Source of the DNA: Lachnospiraceae bacterium
GTDB lineage: Bacteria > Bacillota > Clostridia > Lachnospirales > Lachnospiraceae
Assembly (NCBI GenBank): GCA_021200995.1
Contig: JAJQFS010000087.1
Coordinates: 1-64,000 of the forward strand
Direction of reading: 5' to 3'
DNA length: 64,000 nt
The translations under genes and the position numbers were made by a program. Shown here piece after piece: positions 1-8,232 of this stretch. The notes under the pieces are model-generated. The model was not told the DNA's origin. It worked only from the letters and a program-made list of their open reading frames with translations, and did not search any database. Every line of letters starts with the position of its first letter. The stretch's first letter is position 1.

Positions 1-49
1 TCCACGTGGATGGTTAGTTGAGCTGAAAGTGCTATTTTTCAGTGTTTCC

Positions 50-253
50 CTAATTACGTTTTCCTGGAATACCGTACATTTCTGCTTCTCTATCTTCATT
101 ATAGCTCCGTTTAAAATCCTCTGTTTTAACATTTCCCGTGTTTACACGTAAATTCAGACTACCATCATGACCATAACCTGTCAATGAAGCAGATCATTTT
201 TTAATAGCTCGGCGTAAAGTACCTGTATATAAAAAGTGTCCCGCTAAAAATCA
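50..253 (-). pseudogene. decayed gene fragment, unknown family
   Basis: Reading the minus strand from about 253 down to a TAG at 50-52 gives 47 codons free of stops between a TGA at 194-196 and the TAG. The end reads ...REAEMYGIPGKRN, and the same frame continues above the TGA as ...YTGTLRRAIKK. The composition is protein-like (mixed charged residues, no low complexity), but there is no start codon and one internal stop, so it looks like the 3' remnant of a gene. I do not recognise the family. It may be the residue of a mobile gene, since the next gene is Rpn-like. Seen: the frame and stops. Inferred: that it was once coding. Confidence 0.4.
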
Positions 254-301
254 GGGTGTGAGTCTAATTTGATTTATTAAATTTCTATAAAATCTTCAAA
301 A

Positions 302-317
302 AGACGATATATCGTCT
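302..317. promoter_or_regulatory. 16-bp perfect palindrome, possible operator
   Basis: AGACGATATATCGTCT is a perfect 16-bp inverted repeat 160 bp before the Rpn-like gene. The same 10-bp core CGATATATCG recurs at 30638-30647, next to a small XRE-type regulator, also inside a wider imperfect palindrome. A dimeric HTH protein is the natural reader of such a site. No direct evidence links the two loci. Confidence 0.35.
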
Positions 318-476
318 AAAACGACATTTTTCTGTGTTATAATCCCTGTATCGGAAGATTTCGCCCGCGTTCGCGCTTTTTCGCACAGCGTTTAGTATGC
401 TTTTTCATGCGGCTCTTTTCATGCGTTCTGCAGCGAATGAGGTGGAATGTCTCCGGCATATTTGGGAGGTGAGACA

Positions 477-1433
477 ATGCATTCTGCGTTCAAAGACCAG
501 ACACCTGCCAAAGAGAAAGCAGCGGATGTTCCTACGGATCCGCGCCAAATTCCAAAAGCAAACCGTGAGCTGAAGGACAGCGTATTCAGGGATTTATTCC
601 TGGATAAAAAATACCTGCTCCTGCTTTACCGGACACTGCACCCAGAGGATGAGAACTGTACAGAGCATGAGCTGATCTGTATGACGCTGGAACAGATCCT
701 GGTGCGGGATATTCACAATGACCTCGGTTTCCGTGTCGGTGACAGACTGCTGGTGATGCTGGAGGCACAGAGTACCTGGTCTGTGAATATCCTGGTAAGG
801 TCACTGATGTACATCGTCCACACTTACCAGGAGTATTTCAGGGAGAGCGAGCAGAGTCTGTTTTCGACAAAACCGGTGCATATGCCGGTTCCGGAGCTGT
901 ATGTGGTTTACACCGGTGACAAGGCAATGGAAAAGGAATTCATCACTCTGTCGGAAGAATTCTTCAACGGCGAGCTGACAGCACTGGAAGCGCGTATGAA
1001 GGTCCTGACTGGCAATGAAGGCGATGACATCATCAGCCAGTATGTCGCCTTCACACATGTCGTGAACGAGCAGATCCGCCAATACGGCCGGACGCGCCAG
1101 GCCATTACGGAAGCAATCCGTATCTGCACGAAGCAGGGTATCCTGCAAGAATATCTGAGAAGGAGGGAACGGGAAGTGGTTGATATCTATGCTACCTTAT
1201 TTGACCAGGATCAGGTGATGGAGGATTACATCGCCAGTCTGAGGAGAGAAATCCGGGAGGAAACCATCGAAGAAACCACCGAAAAAGTTTCAAGGGAGAC
1301 CACCGAAAGAGTTTCTAGGGAAACCGTACTGATTATGTACCAGGACAATGTGCCCATACATAAAATCGCCGGCTATCTCCGCAAGGATACGAAAACCATT
1401 GAAGCTTGGCTGGGACTTGGGTCGCAAGAATGA
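477..1433 (+). CDS. Rpn family recombination-promoting nuclease / PD-(D/E)XK transposase-like
   Basis: The 318-residue product resembles the Rpn/PDDEXK_2 proteins common in Lachnospiraceae: an N-terminal SVFRDLF segment, then a nuclease-like core with a D...EAQ pattern (VMLEAQST, about residue 95-102) standing in for the usual D...ExK, followed by helical regions. Family members are DNA endonucleases that promote RecA-independent recombination in E. coli. The C-terminus has two near-identical ETTE(K/R)VSRET units, then a helix-turn-helix-like tail (HKIAGYLRKDTKTIEAW) typical of these proteins. The start at 477 is chosen over the upstream ATG at 447 because GGGAGGTGAG lies 5 bases before it. 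It is monocistronic with its own terminator. Such genes spread horizontally; target unknown. Confidence 0.75.
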   Translation: MHSAFKDQTPAKEKAADVPTDPRQIPKANRELKDSVFRDLFLDKKYLLLLYRTLHPEDENCTEHELICMTLEQILVRDIHNDLGFRVGDRLLVMLEAQSTWSVNILVRSLMYIVHTYQEYFRESEQSLFSTKPVHMPVPELYVVYTGDKAMEKEFITLSEEFFNGELTALEARMKVLTGNEGDDIISQYVAFTHVVNEQIRQYGRTRQAITEAIRICTKQGILQEYLRRREREVVDIYATLFDQDQVMEDYIASLRREIREETIEETTEKVSRETTERVSRETVLIMYQDNVPIHKIAGYLRKDTKTIEAWLGLGSQE

Positions 1434-1486
1434 CTCCGGATGACACTATGAGGCAGTCAAAATTCTGAGGCAGTACATCCATAACA

Positions 1487-1535
1487 AAAGCAGGGCGTGA
1501 GTCCGAGATCTATTCCCTTTCTCACGTCCTGCTTT
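1487..1535 (+). terminator. terminator of the Rpn-like gene
   Basis: A 15-bp stem (AAAGCAGGGCGTGAG against CTCACGTCCTGCTTT, one G-U pair) with a 19-base loop begins 53 bases after the stop codon. A short piece of its left arm, CAGGGTGTGAGTC, also occurs alone at 252-264, upstream of the gene. Confidence 0.7.
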
Positions 1536-1916
1536 CCTTACTTCAAAAGCTTCGCTTTATTTCTCCAATAAAGTTCACACTTTTTTACCGGGGGTCTGAT
1601 CCCATTAACTACATTAACTGAGCGCGCAAACCATGCAAATAAGACTATATTTTCCAGCAAATACTAAAATTTCGAACATTTTAAGAACTTCAAAACTCGA
1701 AACCTGAAACATGTTGCAAGCAGCTGTTTTAATCACAATTCCATCCATTTCATCATAGTCACTTCGACAGAGGCTCAGTGGTCAGATCAGTGGTCCGGCC
1801 ATGACACAATTCGCAGTCAGACCAAAGTCAGAAATCGTCAGAATTCCTTTTTTAATATATTACAGGCGCTCATTCTGTAAGCAATGTACTTACAGAACAT
1901 TTTTTATGCATAACAA
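1536..1916. other. non-coding AT-rich stretch
   Basis: No reading frame of coding character is visible here. The only structure is a 9-bp hairpin at 1873-1897 (TTCTGTAAG / CTTACAGAA) followed by a T-run on the plus strand, which could stop leftover plus-strand transcription. Confidence 0.5.
1873..1905 (+). terminator. hairpin with T-tract
   Basis: A 9-bp perfect stem with a 7-base loop is followed by CATTTTTTAT. It faces the fucI-like gene's own terminator, so the pair separates the two transcription units. Confidence 0.5.
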
Positions 1917-1977
1917 AAACACACTCCCGCTGTGACTGTCGGTATTTCCACCGCTTTCACAACACAGGAGTGTGTTC
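1916..1977 (-). terminator. terminator after the isomerase gene
   Basis: On the minus strand AACACACTCC/GGAGTGTGTT arms close a long imperfect hairpin that ends in GTGTGTTTTTG, 60 bases past the isomerase stop codon. Confidence 0.65.
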
Positions 1978-2035
1978 ATCTAATTGCAACTATTTGCTGC
2001 GATGTGGCGCAGCGCTCTTTTCTGAAACTATGACA

Positions 2036-3454
2036 CTATCTGGTCACAATATTCACCGGCACATTGAAGATCTTCGCCACCTTCAAAATCGTGTCGATAT
2101 GCCTGCCGGAACCAGCCGCGAAGTGGTGGGTCGGGCCGCACTCGCTCCAGCGGGTCACGAACTCACGCGCACCGCAGGTGAAGCGGGTTCTCATGTTGGT
2201 GTCGCCGAAGGAGAGAATCTCGCCCTCCTCGTTGACGCCCTCGGCTACCACAAACTTGAAGTTGCCGTCTCCGTCCTGGGTAATGGCCAGGTAGGTTACC
2301 GGTCCTAAGTGCGGGTAGAACTGGGTCAGATAGCCGCCGCCGGTCTTGCCGTGGAAGACCTTTACGATCTTCATGGTCGGCTTTTTGGAGGAAATGTCCG
2401 CGTCGCCGGAGCCGCTGTGACCGATGATGGCGATATCGTCATTGAAGTCAATGGAGTACATCTCCGCCAGCTGACCGCTGCCGCAGATGGTCTTCATGAT
2501 GCTCATGGCCATGGCCACCTTCATGTCGCCCTCAACCGCGCAGGCTACACCCTGCTTGATCAGCATGGAGAACGCGGGGATCAGCGTGCTGTCAAGGACA
2601 CCTGCCTTGCCGGTCGCCAGTCCATCGTAGTGGGAAGCGATCAGGCCGATCTTTTCATCCTCGACCCACTTCTCGAAGGCCACCACGTATCTGGCCATCT
2701 CCCAGACCTCCTCGATGGAGCCGCCGCCCTCGATGTCGAAGGTGTCCAGAATGTCCTGCGCCTTGGCACGGATCGCATCCTCATCGGTGATATCGTCCGC
2801 GATAATCCACATTTTCTCCCAGTCAAACTGCTTGGTGTAGAGGTTCATCCGTCTGTAAAGGTTGGACTCGTCGATGTACAGATCCATCATGCCCGGATAG
2901 GGACGGCCGATCTGCGCGATGTTGGTATCGCGGAAACGGCGTCTGGTCTGCGCTGCACGGCACCAGTCCTCGATCTCGGCCTGCACGCCAGGATCTCCGC
3001 CCTCTACCACACCGGTGATAACGGCATGTCTCTTGCCGAAACGCTCCAGGTCCGCTACCATCTCGCCCACAGCGCCGCAGGCATAACCCTCGCCCAGCCA
3101 GGACGCGATATCGGTGTGCTGATAATCCAGAGCCTTCAGCTTCTGCACGTTGACAAGCACGACCGGCACATCCAGATCCTTCACAGCCGGAAGCATGTTA
3201 TAAGATGTGGCATAGGTCAGAAGCTGTAAAAATACCAGGTCCACATCCGCCGCACGGAACTTGTCGCCCGCCGCCTGGGACTGCTCCTTGGTGGTGACGA
3301 TACCGCCGTCGATCACCTCCACGGTATCCGGCAGAGTCTTTTTGAAGGCCGCGTACTGCGCCTCAAACTCCGGTACCAGAGAGGGAAACTGGGGCAGATA
3401 CGCGCCCAGGGCGATGGCGAATGTGCCGACTCTTGCTTTGGTTTCTACTAACAT
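2036..3454 (-). CDS. L-fucose/L-arabinose isomerase family protein
   Basis: A 472-residue cytoplasmic protein of the FucI/AraA isomerase superfamily, which interconverts aldoses and ketoses with a divalent metal. Visible family features are the N-terminal VGTFAIALGAYLPQFPSL region, the central EGDMKVAMAM and GHSGSGDADIS segments, and the late ECGPTHHFAAGSGRH segment, whose histidines would help bind metal or substrate. AGGAGG lies 8 bases before the ATG. It sits downstream of a rhamnulokinase on the same strand, so the likely substrate is a deoxysugar (L-rhamnose or L-fucose). The classic RhaA is a different family, so this could be an alternative rhamnose isomerase; that is inference. No aldolase gene is present nearby. 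Confidence 0.8.
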   Translation of the reverse strand: MLVETKARVGTFAIALGAYLPQFPSLVPEFEAQYAAFKKTLPDTVEVIDGGIVTTKEQSQAAGDKFRAADVDLVFLQLLTYATSYNMLPAVKDLDVPVVLVNVQKLKALDYQHTDIASWLGEGYACGAVGEMVADLERFGKRHAVITGVVEGGDPGVQAEIEDWCRAAQTRRRFRDTNIAQIGRPYPGMMDLYIDESNLYRRMNLYTKQFDWEKMWIIADDITDEDAIRAKAQDILDTFDIEGGGSIEEVWEMARYVVAFEKWVEDEKIGLIASHYDGLATGKAGVLDSTLIPAFSMLIKQGVACAVEGDMKVAMAMSIMKTICGSGQLAEMYSIDFNDDIAIIGHSGSGDADISSKKPTMKIVKVFHGKTGGGYLTQFYPHLGPVTYLAITQDGDGNFKFVVAEGVNEEGEILSFGDTNMRTRFTCGAREFVTRWSECGPTHHFAAGSGRHIDTILKVAKIFNVPVNIVTR

Positions 3455-3621
3455 AAAATTGTCCTCCTATTTTTTTCTGTTATGGCAGTTTCCGGAACCG
3501 CCATCCGGCAAAAGAACGGCTCGAAACTGACGTGAATTCTCGCCTTATCTTTTCCGGATGTCGGTTCCTGCTTACCTGCGAAAATCCGGTTCATTTCCGG
3601 TTGTAAGTCTTTTATGTGTGC

Positions 3622-5031
3622 TCACGGCTGTATCTCATTGATAGAAAAGCTCTTGCGAATGGTATCCCGTGCTTCCTGCAGGGAAGCAAAGGTGCCCGCG
3701 TAAATCATCTGGATCATCAGGTTGCCCAGGGCCGTGCCCTCGCTCGGTCCGGCGTAGGTGGGCAGGCCACAGGCGGTCGCGGTCCACTGATTTAAGACCA
3801 CATTCTGGCTGCCGCCGCCGACGATGTTGATGGATGTAAATTTCTTGTTTAACATCTGCTCCAGCTGCGCGATGGCGTCCGCGTAGCAGTCGGCCAGGCC
3901 GTGATTAACGCAGGATAAAAGCTCCTCCAGCGTCGGTTCTTTGCAGCCTTTCTCCGCCAAAGCCGCTTTGATTTCCTCAGACATATTGGCCGGGGCCAGG
4001 AAGCGGTTGTCGTTGACGTCTACCTTGCCAGGATAGTCCGCGGCCTTCGCCGCCAGATCCGCCATCTCGCCGAAGAAATAAGCGCCATTCAGTTCTTTAT
4101 GGATATTCTGCAAAATCCACAGGCCCATGATATTTTTCAGGAAGCGGATCTTGCCGTTTCTGCCATCATACCCGCCTTCGTTGGTAAAGCCGGTCTGAAG
4201 TGCTTCCACGCTTCTCTCAGGCTCGTCCAGCTCCACACCCAGAAGACTCCAGGTGCCGCTGGATAAGTACACCGCGTTCTCGTCCTTCGCCGGTACCGCC
4301 ACAAACGCGCTGCCCGTGTCATGGGTTGCCGGCAGCACCACGGTCACATCATAGCCCAGCTCCTGAACCAACTCCGGTTTCAGAGTTCCCAGCACCGTAC
4401 CAGGCTCCGCTGGCTTCTCGGAAAACAAGCTCAGTGGAATACCGGCCGCGTTCAGGATTTCAGGCGACCAGTTCTTCGTCTTCGCGTCCAGCATGGCCGT
4501 AGTGGAGCAGTTGGTGTACTCGTTCTTTTTCACACCGGTCAACAGAAAACCAAGGTAATCCGGAATCATCAGAAAGCTTTTCGCCAGCTCTTTGTGCTCC
4601 GGATGCTCCTGAAACTGCGCCATCAGCTGATAAACTGTGTTAAAAGGCTGCTTCGCGATGCCGCTGATCGCGTAAAGATCCTCAAAAGAAAGCGTCTCCT
4701 CCAGGACCTGATCCATGCCGTCCGTGCGGCTGTCGCGGTAAGCCACGCTGTCGCCCAGGATCTGATCATTCTCATCTAAAAGGACATAGTCCACACCCCA
4801 GGTGTCGATGCCCAGCGTATCCGGCGTCAGCCCCTTCGCCTTACACTGACGCAGAGACTCCAAAATTCCCTCATACAGAGGCTCGATCTCCCAGCACATA
4901 TGGCCGCCCCGTATAATCGCCTCGTGCGGCAGCCGGTAGACTTCCTCAATCCGCATGGTGCCATTTTCCATCCAGCCCACAATGCCGCGCATGCTGGATG
5001 CCCCCATATCAATCGCAAGATGCCGTTTCAT
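3622..5031 (-). CDS. rhaB: rhamnulokinase (FGGY family carbohydrate kinase)
   Basis: A 469-residue FGGY kinase that phosphorylates a ketose, in this subfamily L-rhamnulose to L-rhamnulose 1-phosphate. Features seen: N-terminal phosphate loop AIDMGASSMRG; GIDTWGVDYVLLDE and VAYRDSRTDGM (about residues 75-110), typical of RhaB; ATHDTGSAF; YLSSGTWSLLG; and the adenosine motif NIVGGGSQNVVLNQ near residue 400. The ATG at 5031 is preferred over the upstream in-frame one at 5079 because it follows GAAGGAGAA and starts the conserved region. It is co-directional with the isomerase 167 bp downstream, so the two probably form one catabolic unit. The AraC regulator at 6896-7738 is a candidate controller. 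L-fuculose is an alternative substrate. Confidence 0.85.
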   Translation of the reverse strand: MKRHLAIDMGASSMRGIVGWMENGTMRIEEVYRLPHEAIIRGGHMCWEIEPLYEGILESLRQCKAKGLTPDTLGIDTWGVDYVLLDENDQILGDSVAYRDSRTDGMDQVLEETLSFEDLYAISGIAKQPFNTVYQLMAQFQEHPEHKELAKSFLMIPDYLGFLLTGVKKNEYTNCSTTAMLDAKTKNWSPEILNAAGIPLSLFSEKPAEPGTVLGTLKPELVQELGYDVTVVLPATHDTGSAFVAVPAKDENAVYLSSGTWSLLGVELDEPERSVEALQTGFTNEGGYDGRNGKIRFLKNIMGLWILQNIHKELNGAYFFGEMADLAAKAADYPGKVDVNDNRFLAPANMSEEIKAALAEKGCKEPTLEELLSCVNHGLADCYADAIAQLEQMLNKKFTSINIVGGGSQNVVLNQWTATACGLPTYAGPSEGTALGNLMIQMIYAGTFASLQEARDTIRKSFSINEIQP

Positions 5032-5185
5032 AGTCTTCTCCTTCTCTTTTTCTATAGCTAAGTTATCGTTACGGTTCACGGACTTCTGTTTTTATATTGT
5101 AAAAAGACAGATTCTTCCATGAGCAGAAACTTTTAAATCTATTATACGAAAAAAACAAATAAAATAAAGTATCTTTTTCTGTTTC

Positions 5186-5758
5186 TCACTTCTTTTTATT
5201 TAAAATATATCCAAAAATTGAACCGGTGATGCCGCCGACGATGTGCGCCATGTTGGAAATGTTATCCTGGACGGTCAGACCCTCATAAACCTGCTGCCCT
5301 AAAAAAATCACCGCCACCAGAATGAAGGTGAGTGGAATTTCTCCCTGACGCACACCCACAATCGAGGAAAGCAGGATCAACGCAAACACCACGCCGCTCG
5401 CCCCACACAGCGCCACATTGGGGAAAAAGAAATAGTTGACCAGACCAGTCACCAGCGCCGTGACCGCGATTACCTCCAGAATATCCGCGGAGCCGTATTT
5501 ATCCTCCAGCATCGGCCCCAGTAAAAGCAGGTAAGTCATATTCCCGATCAGATGATCCCAGCCGCTGTGACCGAACACATGCGTGAAAAAGCGCAGCCAT
5601 GTCAGAGGATTGGTCAGGGACGAATGATATGTCATAAAGAACATGACGGTTGTGGCACCGCCCGTGAATTCATTTAATGCTGTTGCGATAAAGCTGATCA
5701 GCACAAAAGTCAGAATAACCGGAGCGTTTATTACAATTTTTAATCTGCTTTTTTTCAT
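5186..5758 (-). CDS. rhomboid family intramembrane serine protease
   Basis: A 190-residue polytopic membrane protein with about six hydrophobic segments. The catalytic serine lies in CGASGVVFAL (GxSG, about residue 118-125) and the paired histidine in MAHIVGGITGS near the C-terminus. The usual HxxxN oxyanion motif is seen as HLIGNMTYLL. Rhomboids cut single-pass membrane proteins within the bilayer. The start at 5758 is chosen over 5782 because AGGAG precedes it by 7 bases. The substrate cannot be told from context; the neighbours are a sugar kinase and a broken permease. Confidence 0.85.
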   Translation of the reverse strand: MKKSRLKIVINAPVILTFVLISFIATALNEFTGGATTVMFFMTYHSSLTNPLTWLRFFTHVFGHSGWDHLIGNMTYLLLLGPMLEDKYGSADILEVIAVTALVTGLVNYFFFPNVALCGASGVVFALILLSSIVGVRQGEIPLTFILVAVIFLGQQVYEGLTVQDNISNMAHIVGGITGSIFGYILNKKK

Positions 5759-5848
5759 AAGGTATCTCCTGTGCAGAAGCACTCTTCAGTCCGGGCTTCC
5801 ATCAGCGTCGGCGTATTACAACCGTTTTCTTACAGTAAAACGTCTGTA

Positions 5849-6772
5849 TCAGACAATCGCCATCAGCAGCGGAATCGTCACCAGGCAGAACAGCGTCGTC
5901 ATAATAATGCCCGCGGAGCATGTAGTGCCGTCGATACCGCGCTCATTGCTTAAGATCAGAGGCAGGTTGCCCACCGGCATCCCGAACATGATCATGCGCA
6001 GTGGAATTAAGTCCGAGGGAATGGGTAAAAGCTTCAGCACCGGCAAAAGCGCCAGCGGGATGACTAAAAGCTTGATAAATGTAAAGAGATAAAGCTTTCC
6101 GTTGGTGAAAATATCCTTCAGGCTGGCTTTGGAGAGGGCGTAGCCGATGGTCATCATGGCTAACGGTGAAGTCACATTGCCCAGATAAGTGACCGCGGTA
6201 CTGATAAAATCCGGAAGCTGAATACTGAATACCAGAATAAAAATAGATGAAAAAACCAGCAGGTTACTAGGCGTCAGAAGCTTTTTCAGAGAGGCAGCGG
6301 AAAATTTGCCGTCCATCACCGTAATCCCATAGGTATAGAAGAACACATTATAGACCATCATGAATTCCGTGACATAGACTACATATTCCGAGCCCAGCAC
6401 GCTGCTGACTACCGGGATTCCCATGAAACCCAGGTTGGAGAAGACGAACATGAGCTCAAAAATCTTCTTCTGAAAGACATCTTTGGCAAAAAGGGCGAAA
6501 GAAGCCTGCCGATGACAATAAACAGCAAAAACATCGACACAGCGATCAGCGCCACCATCCCCATCTGCGACAGCGGTATCTGTCCGACGGCCCCGCTCGC
6601 GCTGGAAATCGCCAGCATTGGATTGAAAATATTTAAGATCATTGCGGACATCTTCGAGGAAGTATGCTCGTCCATCATCCCGGTTTTCGCGGCAATATAG
6701 CCCGCGCCGATTAAGATCAGCAGCGCGAGCATCTGATAAAATACAGTGGAAAAGGTCGTGCGACTCTCTCAT
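5849..6772 (-). pseudogene. AEC family transporter, frameshifted
   Basis: Two frames together make an auxin-efflux-carrier-like permease of about 308 residues. The N-terminal part (LILIGAGYIAAKTGMMDE...) lies in one frame to about 6485 and the rest (FELMFVFSNLGFMGIPV... to MAIV) in another. The join is at the CCAAAG tract around 6480-6485: one extra A on the minus strand would restore LSPFLPKDVFQKKIF. The N-terminal frame also lacks a start codon except an internal ATG at 6732. The ATG at 6772 after GGGAGG would fit if an AG were added to the AGAGAG repeat just after it. So two lesions, both in simple repeats. AEC proteins export or exchange organic acids and related anions; the substrate is unknown. 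Confidence 0.75.
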
Positions 6773-6895
6773 CCTCCCATAAATGAAATCTCCGTCTACT
6801 ATACCTTCATTTTACCCCGCTTGCAAGATTTTTGAGGGAAATTTTATAAGCCGCGGCCTCTGAACACTGGTATGTGCCGCCGCTATAAGACCCTT

Positions 6896-7738
6896 TTAGT
6901 GCTCCTTTTTCCTCACCGACCGAGGCGTACACCCATAAATTTCTTTAAAAACCCGGTTGAACAGTTTCTGATTTGTGAAGCCATTTCTCTCCATAATCTC
7001 CATAACCGGCAGATCCGTACTTTCCAGATCCTGATAGACATGCGCGGCCCGCACCTCATTCAGATACTGCAGGAACGTCTTCCCCATCGCCTTTTTGAAA
7101 AAACGGCAGAAATATTCCTTGCTGAAGCCAGGCAGATCCGCGACGTCCTGCACACTGATCTCCTCCCTGTAATGCGCAATCACATAGGTGATTACAGACC
7201 GGATTCTCTGTGCCGTCAGCTGATCCGCGCCCGTCGGCACCGTTCCCTGCGGATGTGAAAAAAACTGAATCACCCGTGCGAAGATCTGCAGCACATATCC
7301 TTCCGTCTCCATGGAACAGGTAGCCGGATTGCGGACATACACTCTTGTCGGCTCCTGCAGCAGCATGCAGATTCCCAAATAATCCTGAAAATTCTCATCC
7401 GTCACATCCTCCGGTGTACACTGAAACTGGTACAGCTCCAGATCCGGGATATATTTTTTCATATAATCTTTTGAAATATGAATACTGACAAACATGGACG
7501 CGGGGTCATGCGTAAAGGTGCTGTGCACCTGGCGGGAATCGATCACCAGCATGTGTTTCGCCTGCAGGCGATACTTTTTCTTCTCTATCGTGATATCGCT
7601 GTCTCCGTTCAAATGAAAAAGAATTTCCACCTCCTCATGCCAGTGAGGCGGATGGTATCCGCCGGGCGCGGTCACATAATTCACGCGAAAGCCCGACTCC
7701 AGCGGTTCCTGAAGTCGCTCATAATACGCTTCTGCCAT
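6896..7738 (-). CDS. AraC family transcriptional regulator with cupin sensor domain
   Basis: A 280-residue regulator. Residues about 25-115 form an AraC-type cupin (GGYHPPHWHEEVEILFHL with the HxHE-like strand), which normally binds a sugar. The last 100 residues are two helix-turn-helix units (ISVQDVADLPGFSKEYFCRFFKK and VMEIMERNGFTNQKLFNRVFKE). The start at 7738 follows GGAGGTG at 7 bases; the upstream ATG at 7837 has no such site. The nearby isomerase-kinase pair, transcribed the same way, is a plausible target. No operator can be assigned from sequence alone. Confidence 0.85.
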   Translation of the reverse strand: MAEAYYERLQEPLESGFRVNYVTAPGGYHPPHWHEEVEILFHLNGDSDITIEKKKYRLQAKHMLVIDSRQVHSTFTHDPASMFVSIHISKDYMKKYIPDLELYQFQCTPEDVTDENFQDYLGICMLLQEPTRVYVRNPATCSMETEGYVLQIFARVIQFFSHPQGTVPTGADQLTAQRIRSVITYVIAHYREEISVQDVADLPGFSKEYFCRFFKKAMGKTFLQYLNEVRAAHVYQDLESTDLPVMEIMERNGFTNQKLFNRVFKEIYGCTPRSVRKKEH

Positions 7739-7901
7739 TGCAAACACCTCCGGATAAGATACATTCATTGTATGAAAAGCAGCAAAAAATGTCAATATCG
7801 CCTTAAAACTCGTCAATATAACGCCTTCGCCGAGCATTTAAAAGGCTATATAATAATACCAGAGTGAAGGAAAGATCACTCAGAAAGTGAGGCGTTAAAT
7901 T

Positions 7902-8114
7902 ATGAGTATAAAATCAAAATGGAACACATTTGTTCAGAGAAATCGGGATGCAGCAGAGTTGTCTGCACATGAAATGCGCGCCCTCACGAATCAGTATGAG
8001 GCATGTCACGGTGATTTTGCCTACCTTCCGGAACAGAGAATGGCGCGCACAGATGAATTGACTGAAACTTATCCGCAGAGCAACAATATGTGGAAAGCAG
8101 CTTTTGCACGGTAA
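7902..8114 (+). CDS. small hypothetical protein, 70 residues
   Basis: An ATG frame divergent from the AraC gene, with a weak GAGG 11 bases upstream and a strong terminator 70 bases downstream. The product is hydrophilic with no signal or membrane segment and no recognised motif. Support for its being real is its isolation between a promoter-like AT-rich region (TATATAATAAT near 7849) and a terminator, and the absence of any competing frame. Confidence 0.45.
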   Translation: MSIKSKWNTFVQRNRDAAELSAHEMRALTNQYEACHGDFAYLPEQRMARTDELTETYPQSNNMWKAAFAR

Positions 8115-8185
8115 TCCCATAAGCTTTACCGATCATCCTGACCGGCACCTTTGCGTATATTAAAAACAATCATATCTATGGTGTC

Positions 8186-8225
8186 AAAACACCTGCGGCA
8201 AATTAAAATGCCGCAGGTGTTTTTA
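8186..8225. terminator. bidirectional terminator
   Basis: The arms ACACCTGCGGCA and TGCCGCAGGTGT form a perfect stem around AATTAAAA, flanked by A-run and T-run. It serves both the small plus-strand gene and the convergent CmpB-like gene. Confidence 0.85.
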
Positions 8226-8232
8226 TGCCTTT

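Noticed and set aside
2309..3229. Long plus-strand reading frame of 306 codons
   Set aside because: It is antisense to the well-supported isomerase gene and its protein shows no recognisable motif; GC-rich codon structure creates such mirror frames.
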